55,786 bases of DNA from Thermodesulfobacteriaceae bacterium (GCA_025062245.1 JANXAD010000008.1:1-55786), one strand, 5' to 3'. Positions 18,149 to 27,170 are shown, counted from the stretch's first letter. The notes: generated by a model not told the origin, from the sequence alone. A program made the numbers and translations.

Positions 18149-19024
18149 CTAAATTACCTTATTTAAATTATATTCTATTATACCTTCAACTCCTAATTCT
18201 AAAAGGATAGGCACGAGATCTCTTACTTCTTTTTCAGAAATTACCACTTCTAAGGCATACCACCCCTTTTGGTAGAGTGTAGAAATGGTAGGAGCGGTTA
18301 TGCTGGGAAGGATTTTCACCACCTCTTCTAAACTTCTTTCAGGAACATTCATCTTTAATCCCACCTTTTTATGAGCATTTAGAGCACCTTTTAGAAGAAT
18401 AGCAATTTGATTAATTTTTCTTCTTTTCCATGGATCTTCCCAAGCATCTTTATTAGCTATAAGCTGGGGATAGGTGGTTAGAAGTTCGTAAATAATTTTT
18501 AAACCATGAGCCTTGATAGTACTTCCTGTTTCCGTTATTTCTACAATAGCATCACAAAGTCCTTGGACTACCTTAGCTTCAGTTGCTCCCCAAGAATAAC
18601 TTACTTCTACAGGGATATTTCTTTCAGCTAAAAATTTTTTGGTATAGTTTACAAGCTCTGTGCTTATTTTTTTATTTCTCAGGTCTTCTAAGGTTTCTAT
18701 TCCTGAGTCCTCTTTAACAGCTACTACCCACTTAGCAGGTCTTTTACTGGCTTTAGAGTAAATAAGGTCAGCAACGATTACTACTTCGGATTCGTTTTCC
18801 AAAATCCAGTCCTTACCAGTTATACCAGCATCTAAAATTCCCCTTTCCACATATTTGCTCATTTCTTGAGGTCTACAAATAACCAAGTTAAGTTCAGGGT
18901 CATCTACTTGAGGAAAGTAGCTTCTGTGGTGAACCTCTATACTCCATCCAGCTTTCTCAAAAAGTTCAATGGTAGCCTTTTCAAGGCTTCCCTTAGGTAG
19001 CCCAAAATTAAGAACCCTTTCCAT
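18149..19024 (-). CDS. hisG: ATP phosphoribosyltransferase, long form
   Basis: First enzyme of histidine synthesis, joining ATP and PRPP. At 291 residues this is the long (HisG_L) form with a C-terminal ACT-like regulatory domain (about 215-291), so it should be histidine-inhibited and should not need HisZ. The motif for PRPP binding lies in the segment DAIVEITETGSTIKAHGL. It has a good ribosome site (GGGGAGG). It overlaps hisI by 17 bases. Confidence 0.95.
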   Translation of the reverse strand: MERVLNFGLPKGSLEKATIELFEKAGWSIEVHHRSYFPQVDDPELNLVICRPQEMSKYVERGILDAGITGKDWILENESEVVIVADLIYSKASKRPAKWVVAVKEDSGIETLEDLRNKKISTELVNYTKKFLAERNIPVEVSYSWGATEAKVVQGLCDAIVEITETGSTIKAHGLKIIYELLTTYPQLIANKDAWEDPWKRRKINQIAILLKGALNAHKKVGLKMNVPERSLEEVVKILPSITAPTISTLYQKGWYALEVVISEKEVRDLVPILLELGVEGIIEYNLNKVI

Positions 19025-19385
19025 AAACCTCCCCAGGCTTAAAAAGTTTTTTTTCTACAATCTCTAATTTTCCATTTTTAAGGGCTCTATAAAAGCAGGT
19101 AAAGTAACCTTCGTGACATACTGGTCCTTTAGGTTCCACTTGAAGAAGTAGAGTATCTTCATCACAGTCCACTAAAATTTCCTTTACTACTAAAAAATGT
19201 TGGGAAGTTTCTCCCTTTAACCAAATCCTTTTTTTTGTTCGGCTATAAAAATGAACTAAACCAGTTTCTAAGGTTTTTTCTAAGGCTTCCTGGTTCATAA
19301 AACCAAGCATCAAAACCTTACCTGTAGACGAATCTTGAATTATAGCTGGAATAAGTCCGTCTCCTTTTTCAAAATTAAGTTTCAT
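19008..19385 (-). CDS. hisI: Phosphoribosyl-AMP cyclohydrolase
   Basis: Third step of histidine synthesis, opening the adenine ring of PR-AMP. The 125-residue protein is the cyclohydrolase alone, without the HisE pyrophosphohydrolase domain. Zinc and catalytic residues are visible in VDCDEDTLLLQVEPKGPVCHEG and a following Cys. The WLKGETSQHF motif is typical. It overlaps trpC by 11 bases and hisG by 17. Confidence 0.95.
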   Translation of the reverse strand: MKLNFEKGDGLIPAIIQDSSTGKVLMLGFMNQEALEKTLETGLVHFYSRTKKRIWLKGETSQHFLVVKEILVDCDEDTLLLQVEPKGPVCHEGYFTCFYRALKNGKLEIVEKKLFKPGEVYGKGS

Positions 19386-20178
19386 TATTTAGTTTTCTTA
19401 CCCAACTTTTAAGAAGTTCTTCAGGATTTCTACTTTTTACCAAATGGGTTCCTATTAAAACTCCCTTAAAACCTCTTTTTTTAATTTCTATTAGTTCTTT
19501 AACAGAACTATATCCACTTTCAGCGATTACAGGTATTTCCTTAGGAATTAAGGGAAAGATCTTAAGACTTTGAGAGGTATTTACTTCTAAGGTAGTTAAG
19601 TTTCGGTTATTAATTCCTATAACTTCAACTTCTAAGGACAAGACTTTTTCTAAGTCCTCCTCAGAGTGTATTTCAACTAAAGTAGCTACTCCTATTTTTT
19701 TACCATAATGAATAAGTTCTTGCAAGTCTTCCTTTTTTAAAATGCTACTTATTAAAAGAACTATGTCTGCTCCGAAAGCCTTAGCTTCTTCTATCTGAAT
19801 GGGGTCTAAAACAAAATCTTTATATAAAAGGGGCAAATTAGTTTGGGTTCTTACCCCGGCTAAGTATTCAATGGAACCCATAAAAAAGTTTTCTTCAGTG
19901 ATAACAGAAATAGCCTTAGCTCCTCCTTTTTCATAAGCTTGAGCTAAAAGCAAGGGGTTAAAATTGGAATTTAATTCTCCTTTAAGGGGACTTGCTCTTT
20001 TTACCTCAGCGATAATAACAAAGTTATTTTGTAAAAGATATTCCTTAAAATTAAAGGATGGGCGATTCCAAAAGGGTTTATAAAAAAGCCCTTTTTGTTT
20101 TCTTTTTAAAACATTATAATATTTCTCAATTAAAATTTTGTCTAAAAGAGGATTAAGTATTTTTTCTGACATAACCAT
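19375..20178 (-). CDS. trpC: Indole-3-glycerol phosphate synthase
   Basis: Tryptophan pathway TIM-barrel enzyme that closes the indole ring. The 267 residues contain the family motifs VIAEVKRASPLKGEL (catalytic Lys), AKAISVITEENFF, LLYKDFV and the phosphate loop ESGYSS..GVLIGTHL. It is the first gene of a seven-gene minus-strand run leading into hisI, hisG and the signalling genes. Other trp genes are absent here. Confidence 0.95.
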   Translation of the reverse strand: MVMSEKILNPLLDKILIEKYYNVLKRKQKGLFYKPFWNRPSFNFKEYLLQNNFVIIAEVKRASPLKGELNSNFNPLLLAQAYEKGGAKAISVITEENFFMGSIEYLAGVRTQTNLPLLYKDFVLDPIQIEEAKAFGADIVLLISSILKKEDLQELIHYGKKIGVATLVEIHSEEDLEKVLSLEVEVIGINNRNLTTLEVNTSQSLKIFPLIPKEIPVIAESGYSSVKELIEIKKRGFKGVLIGTHLVKSRNPEELLKSWVRKLNNET

Positions 20179-20258
20179 ATTTTAAAGTATAGAAAAATTT
20201 TTAAAAGATGGTATTATTAAAAAGCTTGAGAATTTAATGGAGGGGAGGTTTTTCTTAG

Positions 20259-20393
20259 ATGAAAAGGACTTATCAACCCAGCAGAATTAAAAGAAAAAGA
20301 AGACACGGCTTTAGAGCTCGAATGAAAACCCGTTCTGGAAAAAGAATTTTAAAGAATAGAAGACGTAAAGGGCGCTGGCGCTTAAGTGCTTAG
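20259..20393 (+). CDS. rpmH: 50S ribosomal protein L34
   Basis: A 44-residue, extremely basic protein that I translated directly: it starts [18 protein letters not shown] and ends [11 protein letters not shown], unmistakably L34. A strong GGAGGGGAGG ribosome site precedes the ATG by about 10 bases. It heads the conserved rpmH-rnpA-yidD-yidC-jag-mnmE cluster, which usually lies near the replication origin. Here dnaA is about 11 kb away, on the other strand. Confidence 0.98.
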   Translation: MKRTYQPSRIKRKRRHGFRARMKTRSGKRILKNRRRKGRWRLSA

Positions 20394-20402
20394 TTTTTGG
20401 TA

Positions 20403-20771
20403 ATGAAAAAGGAAGGTCTTTCAAGAAAAGAAAGACTTACTAAAAATAAAGATTTTGAAAAAGTCTTTAAAGAAGGGAAAAAACTTTGGATAAACAATTT
20501 GTTTTTAATTATTTACAAACCTAATCCCTTAAATTATAGTAGAATAGGTATTGTAGTTTCCAAAAAACTTAGAAAAGCCACCCAAAGAAATAAAGTGAAA
20601 AGGTGGATAAGAGAATTTTATAGAAAAAATAAAGATTTATTTCCAACCAGTTGTGATATGATAATTATACCCCATCCCTTAGTGGTAAATTATAAAAATT
20701 ATAAGGAATTTTATTTACACTTAAAAAAGTTTTTTCCTCTTTTTAAAAAGGGAAACCTTTTTTCATGCTGA
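20403..20771 (+). CDS. rnpA: Ribonuclease P protein component
   Basis: Protein subunit of RNase P, which matures tRNA 5' ends together with the RNA subunit. About 122 residues, basic, with the family RNR-type helix [13 protein letters not shown] and the opening [17 protein letters not shown] prefer the ATG at 20403; an in-frame TTG at 20397 lies 3 bases after the rpmH stop. Neither has an obvious ribosome site, so translation is probably coupled to rpmH. It overlaps yidD by 7 bases. Confidence 0.94.
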   Translation: MKKEGLSRKERLTKNKDFEKVFKEGKKLWINNLFLIIYKPNPLNYSRIGIVVSKKLRKATQRNKVKRWIREFYRKNKDLFPTSCDMIIIPHPLVVNYKNYKEFYLHLKKFFPLFKKGNLFSC

Positions 20772-21019
20772 AGGTTTGGATAATTAAACTTATTTCTTTA
20801 TATCAAAAAATAATTTCTCCCTTTTTTAGTGTTTTTATGGGAGTGCACTGTAGGTTTTACCCTTCTTGCAGTGAATACACTAAGATAGCTCTTAAAAGGT
20901 TTGGCCTTCTAAAGGGTTTGTATTTGGGAATAAAGAGAATTTTAAAGTGTCACCCCTTTTCTTCCGGGGGATGGGATCCTGTTCCAGAAGGAAAAGCAAA
21001 AGAGAAATTTAGGAGATAG
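20765..21019 (+). CDS. yidD: Membrane protein insertion efficiency factor YidD
   Basis: An 84-residue basic amphipathic protein that assists YidC-dependent insertion at the inner membrane. The family signature [10 protein letters not shown] is followed by [15 protein letters not shown] and GGWDPVP, with the conserved cysteines. It lies between rnpA (7-base overlap) and yidC (5-base gap), the standard order. Confidence 0.95.
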   Translation: MLKVWIIKLISLYQKIISPFFSVFMGVHCRFYPSCSEYTKIALKRFGLLKGLYLGIKRILKCHPFSSGGWDPVPEGKAKEKFRR

Positions 21020-21024
21020 GTATT

Positions 21025-22650
21025 ATGGACACCAGAACCATGTGGGCTATAATCCTTGCGGTAGCGGTAATGATAATCTTTCATTACCTTTATACGGAAT
21101 ACTTTTTCACCTATCCCCCTCCTAATGCTACTCAAACTACCCCAAGCACTCCAGATACCAAGTTATCAAAAGAAAAGGGAGTTCCTTATCAACCATCTTT
21201 AGTTGAAGAAGAAAGGGAAGCTAAGATTTTTAAAAACTGGGTCATAGAAACCGATAAATATAGGGCAGAATTAACCTCTGTAGGAGCAAGATTTAAGAGT
21301 TTTCAACTTAAGAATTATGTTAAAGATAAAAAAGAAAGGGCTTTCGTAGAACTTGTCTCAGTTCCCTCTGAAAGTTTACCTTTAGAAGTATACTTAGCTA
21401 AAAATCCTTCCTTAGCCATTTTAAATTTTGCTGGACCTAAAGAGAGCAACTTCCTTTTAAAAGAGGATTCTCAAGCCCTTACCTTCACTTCAGGTGTCCC
21501 AGAGCTTAAACTTGAAAAAACCTACATCTTTAAGAAAGACTCCTACTTTATAGACTTCATTTTAAAAATTCACAACCCAGCTCCTAACCCTTTAGAGGAT
21601 CAACTTCTCATAAGAGGTGTTTTTTCCCCTTTTTCTGAAGGAAGTAGATATGTTTTTAGAGGCCCCTTTTATTATACCGATCACCTAAATGAAGTAGAAA
21701 TAAAGGATAACCTAAAGGATTATGTAGGTCCTTTAAAATATTTAGGCTATCAAGATGTCTACTTTACTTTAACCCTTATTCCTGAAAAGGTAGAAATGGG
21801 GATAGAAAATGCTACCTACCGAGCAACTTTCCGAAAGATAAAGGAAGACACCCAAGAGTTTATTTTATGGATTCCCCTTAAGCTCCATTCTCAAGAAACC
21901 AAGGAACTTATTTTTAAAATTTATGCCGGTCCTAAAAAAACTGAGGAAATGGAAAAGGAGTATCCCCTTTTAAGTAAAGCTTTATACTTTGGTTTTTTTG
22001 ATATCGTAGCCAAACCTCTTCTTTGGAGTTTAAAATTTTTTAATCAGTTTACCCATAATTATGGTTGGTCCATTCTTATTATAACTATCTTCTTAAGAAT
22101 TCTTTTCTTTCCCCTTAACCATTTAAGCTTCCGAAGTATGAAGAAACTGCAAGAAATTCAGCCTATTATTCAGAAACTTAGAGAAAAATATAAGGGTGAC
22201 CCTCAAACTTTAAATAAAGAACTTATGAATGTTTACAAAACTCACAAAGTAAATCCTTTCTCTGGTTGTCTACCTATTATTATTCAAATTCCTGTATTTT
22301 TTGCTTTTTATAAAGTTCTTCTTATGGCTATAGAGTTGAGACATGCTCCCTTTATTCTTTGGATTGACGACCTTAGTGCTCCAGAAAGACTTTACTTAGG
22401 AAGTTTAGTTATTCCCTATCTGGGAGGTATTCCGGTTCTTACCATTCTTATGGGACTTTCCATGTTTATTCAGCAAAAACTTACTCCTACTACCTTAGAT
22501 CCGATTCAAAACAAAATTCTTCTTCTTATGCCTCTATTTTTTACGGTGCTTTTTGTAAACTTTCCCTCAGGTTTAGTTTTATATTGGTTTGCTAATAACC
22601 TTTTATCTATTGCTCAACAACTAATTACTCTTAAACTTTTTAAAAAATAA
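21025..22650 (+). CDS. yidC: Membrane protein insertase YidC
   Basis: Inserts proteins into the cytoplasmic membrane, alone or with SecYEG. The 541 residues include an N-terminal membrane anchor (about 6-28) and a proline-rich linker. A large periplasmic beta domain (about 70-320), typical of Gram-negative YidC, follows. The C-terminal five-helix insertase core has the groove arginine in TIFLRILFFPL, the KMQ-like SMKKLQEIQP loop and GCLPIIIQIPVFFAFY. Confidence 0.97.
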   Translation: MDTRTMWAIILAVAVMIIFHYLYTEYFFTYPPPNATQTTPSTPDTKLSKEKGVPYQPSLVEEEREAKIFKNWVIETDKYRAELTSVGARFKSFQLKNYVKDKKERAFVELVSVPSESLPLEVYLAKNPSLAILNFAGPKESNFLLKEDSQALTFTSGVPELKLEKTYIFKKDSYFIDFILKIHNPAPNPLEDQLLIRGVFSPFSEGSRYVFRGPFYYTDHLNEVEIKDNLKDYVGPLKYLGYQDVYFTLTLIPEKVEMGIENATYRATFRKIKEDTQEFILWIPLKLHSQETKELIFKIYAGPKKTEEMEKEYPLLSKALYFGFFDIVAKPLLWSLKFFNQFTHNYGWSILIITIFLRILFFPLNHLSFRSMKKLQEIQPIIQKLREKYKGDPQTLNKELMNVYKTHKVNPFSGCLPIIIQIPVFFAFYKVLLMAIELRHAPFILWIDDLSAPERLYLGSLVIPYLGGIPVLTILMGLSMFIQQKLTPTTLDPIQNKILLLMPLFFTVLFVNFPSGLVLYWFANNLLSIAQQLITLKLFKK

Positions 22651-22668
22651 CTTTGAGAGGTGAAAATC

Positions 22669-23313
22669 ATGATGGAAAAGGAGTTAGAAGGAAAGAGTTT
22701 AGACCAAGTGGTGGAAGCAGCTTGCCAAGAATTTGGCTGTCTTCCAGAAGATTTGGAACTTGAAATTTTAGAGTATAGTTCTTCAGGAGGAGGTCTTTTA
22801 GGAATTTCTACTAAAAAAGTAAGAGCTAAGATTAGGGTCAAACCTGATAAGTTACTTACTGAAAGGGCTAATAAAGCTTTAAGTTTTCTAAAGGAACTTT
22901 TTTATTATGCGGAGTTGAAAATTGAAACCAAAACTAATCTGTTAAAAGACCAACTTCAAATTGAAATTTATCTCTTAGGAGAGGATGTGAAATTTCTCAT
23001 CCAAAACGGAGCTGAACCCCTTTCTGCCTTAGAGTTTTTAACCAATAAGGTAGTAGCTAAAGCTTTAGGAGTAGGACCTAAAATTATCCTTAAACCTGAG
23101 GGAGTGAATATAGAAAAGGAAAAGAAGTTAGTTAATGCCGTAAAAAGGGCTTTAGAAAAGGTAAAAACTACTAAGGAACCACAAGTTATTAAGGTGGGAA
23201 GTCAAAGGGAACAGAGATTAGTTTTAAACTTAATTAAAGATGAGGAAAAGATAGGTTATGTAATAGAAGGGGAGGGAAGATCTAAAAAAGTGATTTTAAA
23301 CTTTCAAGAGTAA
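22669..23313 (+). CDS. jag: Jag/KhpB RNA-binding protein
   Basis: SpoIIIJ-associated RNA-binding protein that usually pairs with KhpA. Order: Jag-N domain (about 3-52, with SSGGGLLGI), linker, KH-like domain (about 70-140), R3H-like domain at the C-terminus. The R3H signature RxxxH is degenerate here (QRLVLNLIKD, His missing). The ATG at 22669 follows a GAGAGGTG ribosome site; an upstream GTG at 22660 falls inside that site. mnmE starts directly after its stop. Confidence 0.88.
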   Translation: MMEKELEGKSLDQVVEAACQEFGCLPEDLELEILEYSSSGGGLLGISTKKVRAKIRVKPDKLLTERANKALSFLKELFYYAELKIETKTNLLKDQLQIEIYLLGEDVKFLIQNGAEPLSALEFLTNKVVAKALGVGPKIILKPEGVNIEKEKKLVNAVKRALEKVKTTKEPQVIKVGSQREQRLVLNLIKDEEKIGYVIEGEGRSKKVILNFQE

Positions 23314-24708
23314 ATGGAGTTTTACTTTAAGGACACTATTGCAGCTATTGCTACACCCCTTGGTAGAGGAGCAATTGGTATAATTAAAATAAGCGGGGAT
23401 CTATCCTTAGAAATTTTAAAAACCCTATTTAGACCTAACCAACCTATTTCAGAAATTAGACCCCGTTATCTTTACTATGGACACATTGTAGATCCTAAAA
23501 CTGAGAAAGTGATAGATGAGGTTTTAGTGGCTTATATGAAAAAGCCCTATTCCTATACTCGGGAAGAGGTGGTGGAAATTTATGCTCATAGTGGAGCGGT
23601 GGTTTTGAAAAAAATTTTAGAGTTAGTTCTTCTTTCAGGAGCCCGTCTTGCTGAACCTGGAGAATTTACTCTTAGAGCCTTTCTAAATGGAAGAATCGAC
23701 CTTTCTCAAGCAGAAGCGGTGGAAGAACTTATTTCTGCCAAAAGTGAATTAGCTTTAAACTTAGCTTTAAACAATCTTTTGGGAAAATTTTCCGAAAAGG
23801 TTCAGTTTTTAAGAAGTCAACTCTTAGAGGTTTTAGCTCAAGTTGAATCTGCTATAGACTTTCCAGAAGAAGATATAGAAATTATGAATCCTCCTGAGTT
23901 AATCCAAAAAATAGAAAGAGATATTCTACCCACTATAGAGTTTTTTATAGCTAACTATAAGCAGGGAAAAATTTATCGAGAAGGTATTAACTTGGTTATA
24001 GCAGGAAAACCCAATGTAGGAAAATCTTCTTTGATGAATGCCCTCTTAAGGGAAGAAAGAGCTATTGTAACTCCGATTCCAGGCACTACGAGAGATTTTT
24101 TAGAAGAACCTGCTCTGTTAAATGGTATACCCGTAAAACTTATTGATACTGCAGGTCTTAGAGAAACGGAGGATTTGGTTGAAAAAATAGGAGTTGAGCG
24201 GGCTAAAGAAAAACTTAAAGAGGCAGATTTAGTGCTTCTCTTAGTAGATGTGGGGTTTAAACCTACCTCTGAAGATTTAAAAATTTATGAGGAAGTAAAA
24301 AGTTATCCCCACTTGGTGGTTTTAAATAAAATAGACTTAGAACCCAACTATACTTCAGATTGGCAAGAATTTTTTAGGATAAAGGGAGAGGAATTTCTTG
24401 AAATCTCAGCTTTAAAAGGAACTAACTTAGAAAGGCTAACTCAAAGGATAGTAGAAAAAATTTTAGGAGAAGACGGGGTAGGCCAAGTGCCAGAGGTAGT
24501 TCCTAATCTAAGACAAAAAGTAGCTTTAGAAAAGGCTAAAGAATTTTTAGAAAATGCCATAGAAGAACTTAGAGGAAAGAATCCTTTACCAGAACTTATA
24601 GCCGTAGAATTAAGGGGAGCATTGTCAAGCCTTTCTGAAATTGTGGGAGAAGTAACGACGGAGGAGATTCTTACTCAAATTTTCTCTACCTTTTGTATTG
24701 GAAAGTAA
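23314..24708 (+). CDS. mnmE: tRNA uridine-5-carboxymethylaminomethyl modification GTPase MnmE
   Basis: With MnmG, modifies the wobble uridine of several tRNAs. The 464 residues comprise the N-terminal folate-binding domain (1-120) and a helical domain interrupted by a G domain. The G domain has GKPNVGKSS, the switch TPIPGTTRD, DTAGL and NKIDL. The C-terminus ends FCIGK, the family's cysteine tail (CxGK). The ATG follows the jag stop immediately. Confidence 0.97.
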   Translation: MEFYFKDTIAAIATPLGRGAIGIIKISGDLSLEILKTLFRPNQPISEIRPRYLYYGHIVDPKTEKVIDEVLVAYMKKPYSYTREEVVEIYAHSGAVVLKKILELVLLSGARLAEPGEFTLRAFLNGRIDLSQAEAVEELISAKSELALNLALNNLLGKFSEKVQFLRSQLLEVLAQVESAIDFPEEDIEIMNPPELIQKIERDILPTIEFFIANYKQGKIYREGINLVIAGKPNVGKSSLMNALLREERAIVTPIPGTTRDFLEEPALLNGIPVKLIDTAGLRETEDLVEKIGVERAKEKLKEADLVLLLVDVGFKPTSEDLKIYEEVKSYPHLVVLNKIDLEPNYTSDWQEFFRIKGEEFLEISALKGTNLERLTQRIVEKILGEDGVGQVPEVVPNLRQKVALEKAKEFLENAIEELRGKNPLPELIAVELRGALSSLSEIVGEVTTEEILTQIFSTFCIGK

Positions 24709-24728
24709 GATTCCTTTTTGAGAAAGAA

Positions 24729-25178
24729 TTAGGAGTTTTTGTAAATCACTTCGCAGTGAAGGGATTGATCTCTAAGATCGCACTTAGCTTGGTAAAGATT
24801 TACGCCTTCAAGTTCTCCGAAGACGGTGCAGTTTGAGACATGACCAGTTTCTTCACAGGTAACTGAACCGGTTATGTTAACCGTTAGGTTACCTACGGGA
24901 GTGGTTGCGTTTCTGCAATTAGGAAAGGAGGTAACATTTAGAGTAAGGTTAGAGACATCGGCTGCTCTCTCGCTCATACAGTAAGTAATAGCCTCATTAG
25001 CACAAGCCCTAACCATAGGTAAGGCGTAAGATGCTACCTTAGACTTTTGCTGATAACGGATATAGATAGGAATAGCTAAGGCTGAAAGAATAGAAATGAT
25101 AGCCATAACTAAAATAAGTTCAAGAAGAGTAAAGCCTAAATTTCTTAGGTTTGAAAAAAGGTTTGAAAATCGATTCAT
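24729..25178 (-). CDS. Type IV pilin-like protein, second of tandem pair
   Basis: A 149-residue prepilin. The leader is longer than usual (14 residues ending Gly) before the cleavage motif LG|FTLLELILVMAIISILS, with Glu5 conserved and a hydrophobic N-helix. The mature part has paired cysteines for a C-terminal disulfide. It resembles the upstream pilin gene but has diverged in the globular part. A strong terminator precedes it, so expression is probably lower than that of the first pilin. Confidence 0.87.
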   Translation of the reverse strand: MNRFSNLFSNLRNLGFTLLELILVMAIISILSALAIPIYIRYQQKSKVASYALPMVRACANEAITYCMSERAADVSNLTLNVTSFPNCRNATTPVGNLTVNITGSVTCEETGHVSNCTVFGELEGVNLYQAKCDLRDQSLHCEVIYKNS

Positions 25179-25185
25179 TTAAATT

Positions 25186-25214
25186 AAAAAGGGGTCCCTT
25201 AAAAAAGGGACCCT
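25186..25214 (-). terminator. Intrinsic terminator after the first pilin gene
   Basis: On the minus strand, GGGTCCCTT and AAGGGACCC (25192-25200 and 25205-25213) form a perfect 9-bp stem with a 4-base loop, followed by a run of five T. It lies 19 bases after the stop of the pilin at 25233 and 13 bases before the start of the next pilin gene. Confidence 0.88.
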
Positions 25215-25232
25215 AAAAAGGTAAAACTATGT

Positions 25233-25655
25233 TTATCTTCCTTCTACAGTGCATCTAAGTGATTCATTGGCAAAAAGACATCTTGCTTGATAATCATCAA
25301 CACCGCTAAGATTTCCAGTAGCTATAGTAGGTGAACCTGAAATGCTACCATTAGCTGTACAACTAACCGATTGGGTTGTTATAGTAACTGGACCTCCAGC
25401 AGTATTAATAGTAACAGAAGACCCATTACAATTAGGTGTGTTTGTGGCGTTATAAGTTACACTTGAACCTGGATTTTCCACACACCAAGAAACAACATCC
25501 ATAGCACAAGCTCTTACTGCTGGTAAGGCATAACTACTTACTTTGGACTTTCTCTGATACTTGAGATACTGGGGAATGGCAATGGAAGCTAAAATGGCAA
25601 TAATGGCAATAACAATCATCAACTCAATTAAAGTAAATCCCTTACTTTTACTCAT
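25233..25655 (-). CDS. Type IV pilin (PilA-like), major-pilin candidate
   Basis: A 140-residue prepilin with a short basic leader and the classic cleavage site KG|FTLIELMIVIAIIAILASIAIPQY, so processing by prepilin peptidase is expected and Glu5 is present. The mature C-terminus has four or more cysteines and Gly/Ser/Thr-rich loops. The ATG at 25655 follows an AGGAGGT site; the TTG at 25661 lies within that site. A strong terminator and good ribosome site suggest this is the abundant pilin. No assembly genes (pilB, pilC, pilQ) are present. Confidence 0.9.
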   Translation of the reverse strand: MSKSKGFTLIELMIVIAIIAILASIAIPQYLKYQRKSKVSSYALPAVRACAMDVVSWCVENPGSSVTYNATNTPNCNGSSVTINTAGGPVTITTQSVSCTANGSISGSPTIATGNLSGVDDYQARCLFANESLRCTVEGR

Positions 25656-25805
25656 ACCCAACCTCCTATGTTTTTTATAAAAAAAGCTTACTCTATTATC
25701 GTTGAAATGTCAATATAATTTTTTTATTATAAAAACTTTTAATAAACCTTTTAATATTTTTTATCGACACTTTAACTAAATTTTGAAATTAATTAAAACT
25801 TTGGC

Positions 25806-26489
25806 CTACCACTCAAAGCTTTGAGCAACGATGATGCCCTTTTCCTGAGCTAACTTTAAAGCACTTCTTTTAGCAAAATGGGTAACTATAAGTTTTACCA
25901 CTTCCACTTCTCCCAATTCTTTTTTTACAGCCTCAACTTTCCTTTCAAGCTCCTTAAAGGTTCTTTCAAAGTCCTTCTTATTTTCCTCAAGCCTAAGTGT
26001 GGCCTCTCCTACTATGTAAACTTCCTTTCCGTTTCTCTTTCCACGAGCAAAAAAGTTGATCTCCTCCTCTTGAATCTCTGTTCTTACAAACCTTTCTAAT
26101 ATTTCAATCCCATGTTTTTCTTTTAAAAACCTTGGTAAATTTCTATAAGCTTCATTTTCAAAGGCATAGCTCATACTTCTTGAAAATCCCCCAAAGTCTT
26201 TTCTTAGCTTATCTAAGTCCTCTCTGGTTTTTCTTAAACCCTCTGCAAGCTTTCTTATCTCTTCTTCAGTTTTCGCCTGAGCTTGAGCTAAGGCTTCAAC
26301 CTTTTCAGTAAGAACATTTAGTTTTTCTGTAAGAACCTCTACAGCTCTTTTAAGCTCTAAAAAATCCTCCTTCTTTACTACCTCCCCAAGATTCTTCTCT
26401 ATGGTCTTTAAAATTTTAATGAAAGCCCTTCTTAAATCCGGTTCAAGCTTTTCTAATTCCTCAAAAAGCTCTATGGAAAAGATACCCAT
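25806..26489 (-). CDS. Coiled-coil protein with PD-(D/E)XK nuclease-like domain
   Basis: A 227-residue protein. Residues about 40-100 form a coiled coil (KLNVLTEKVEALAQAQAKTEEE). The C-terminal half resembles the PD-(D/E)XK nuclease-like domain of DUF3782-type proteins common in thermophiles: EINFFARGKRNGKEVYIVGEAT is the expected strand pair, although the catalytic Lys position is Thr, so activity is doubtful. A perfect 18-bp palindrome lies just upstream. Function unknown; such genes often sit near mobile DNA, as here. Confidence 0.6.
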   Translation of the reverse strand: MGIFSIELFEELEKLEPDLRRAFIKILKTIEKNLGEVVKKEDFLELKRAVEVLTEKLNVLTEKVEALAQAQAKTEEEIRKLAEGLRKTREDLDKLRKDFGGFSRSMSYAFENEAYRNLPRFLKEKHGIEILERFVRTEIQEEEINFFARGKRNGKEVYIVGEATLRLEENKKDFERTFKELERKVEAVKKELGEVEVVKLIVTHFAKRSALKLAQEKGIIVAQSFEW

Positions 26490-26500
26490 CTTCTCTCCGC

Positions 26501-26518
26501 TCTCAAGTATACTTGAGA
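26501..26518. promoter_or_regulatory. Perfect 18-bp palindrome upstream of the coiled-coil nuclease-like gene
   Basis: TCTCAAGTATACTTGAGA is a complete inverted repeat ending 12 bases before the start codon at 26489. Its centre contains TATACT, usable as a -10 element on the minus strand, so a regulator bound here would block transcription. It is too short and lacks the T run needed for a terminator. An operator role is inferred. Confidence 0.45.
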
Positions 26519-26554
26519 TCCAAAATAAAATATTTTTTCAAAATTTCAAGCCAA

Positions 26555-27170
26555 TGTATGAGACCATAGGATTTGGGACTGAGTAGAATTTTTGACCTAA
26601 TTTTCGCCATATCATCTTAACGGCAATTTACTACTCAATCCATAAGGCCCCCTCTCCACATTATACCACAACAAATACCTAATCATCTCCCTGTTAAACC
26701 CCCTCTATATCATACCCCAACTCCTCCCCCATATAGGTCTCTCAAATCCGCATCCAACCTCCTATTAAATCGCTCAAACATAACTATTCCCCTTCAGATT
26801 CCTCGGATAATTAAAATAGTGCATATAAGCTTCAAATACCTTATTATTCTCCCTATCCTCAATAAACACACCTTTCCTCATTCCCCTCTTTCCAAAATCT
26901 CTCCACAAAAGGCTTAAGCTTTTCCTTCCCTATTTCTGCTCTCTTCTGCTTTTAAACCTTCCTCTTTGGTGTTTTTGGTCTTAATGTCAACACCTTTAAA
27001 CAGTGCTTTTAGATACTCCATAAGCTTCTTTAGTAGCTTGAGTGCTATAGAGAACTTCCTCTTTGGAAAAAGCTTCTTTAATAGAGTTTGAGTCTTTCAA
27101 GCATTTTTGTATCTTGAATAATATTTGAAGAGATGGTAAGGAATACATGGAGAGGCGCTCCTGGGATTGA
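26555..27170 (-). mobile_element. Decayed DDE (rve-type) transposase, copy 1
   Basis: Read on the minus strand, fragments of an integrase-core transposase are visible across frames. Near 27000-27080 is KLLKKLMEYLKALFKG. Near 26880 is KPFVERFWK. At about 26600-26690 is FNREMIRYLLWYNVERGPYG followed by a KLPLR segment, the familiar C-terminal WYN..RPH..L...P pattern of IS481/IS3-type enzymes. Stops and frameshifts break it repeatedly. A second copy lies at 27.5 kb. Confidence 0.65.
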
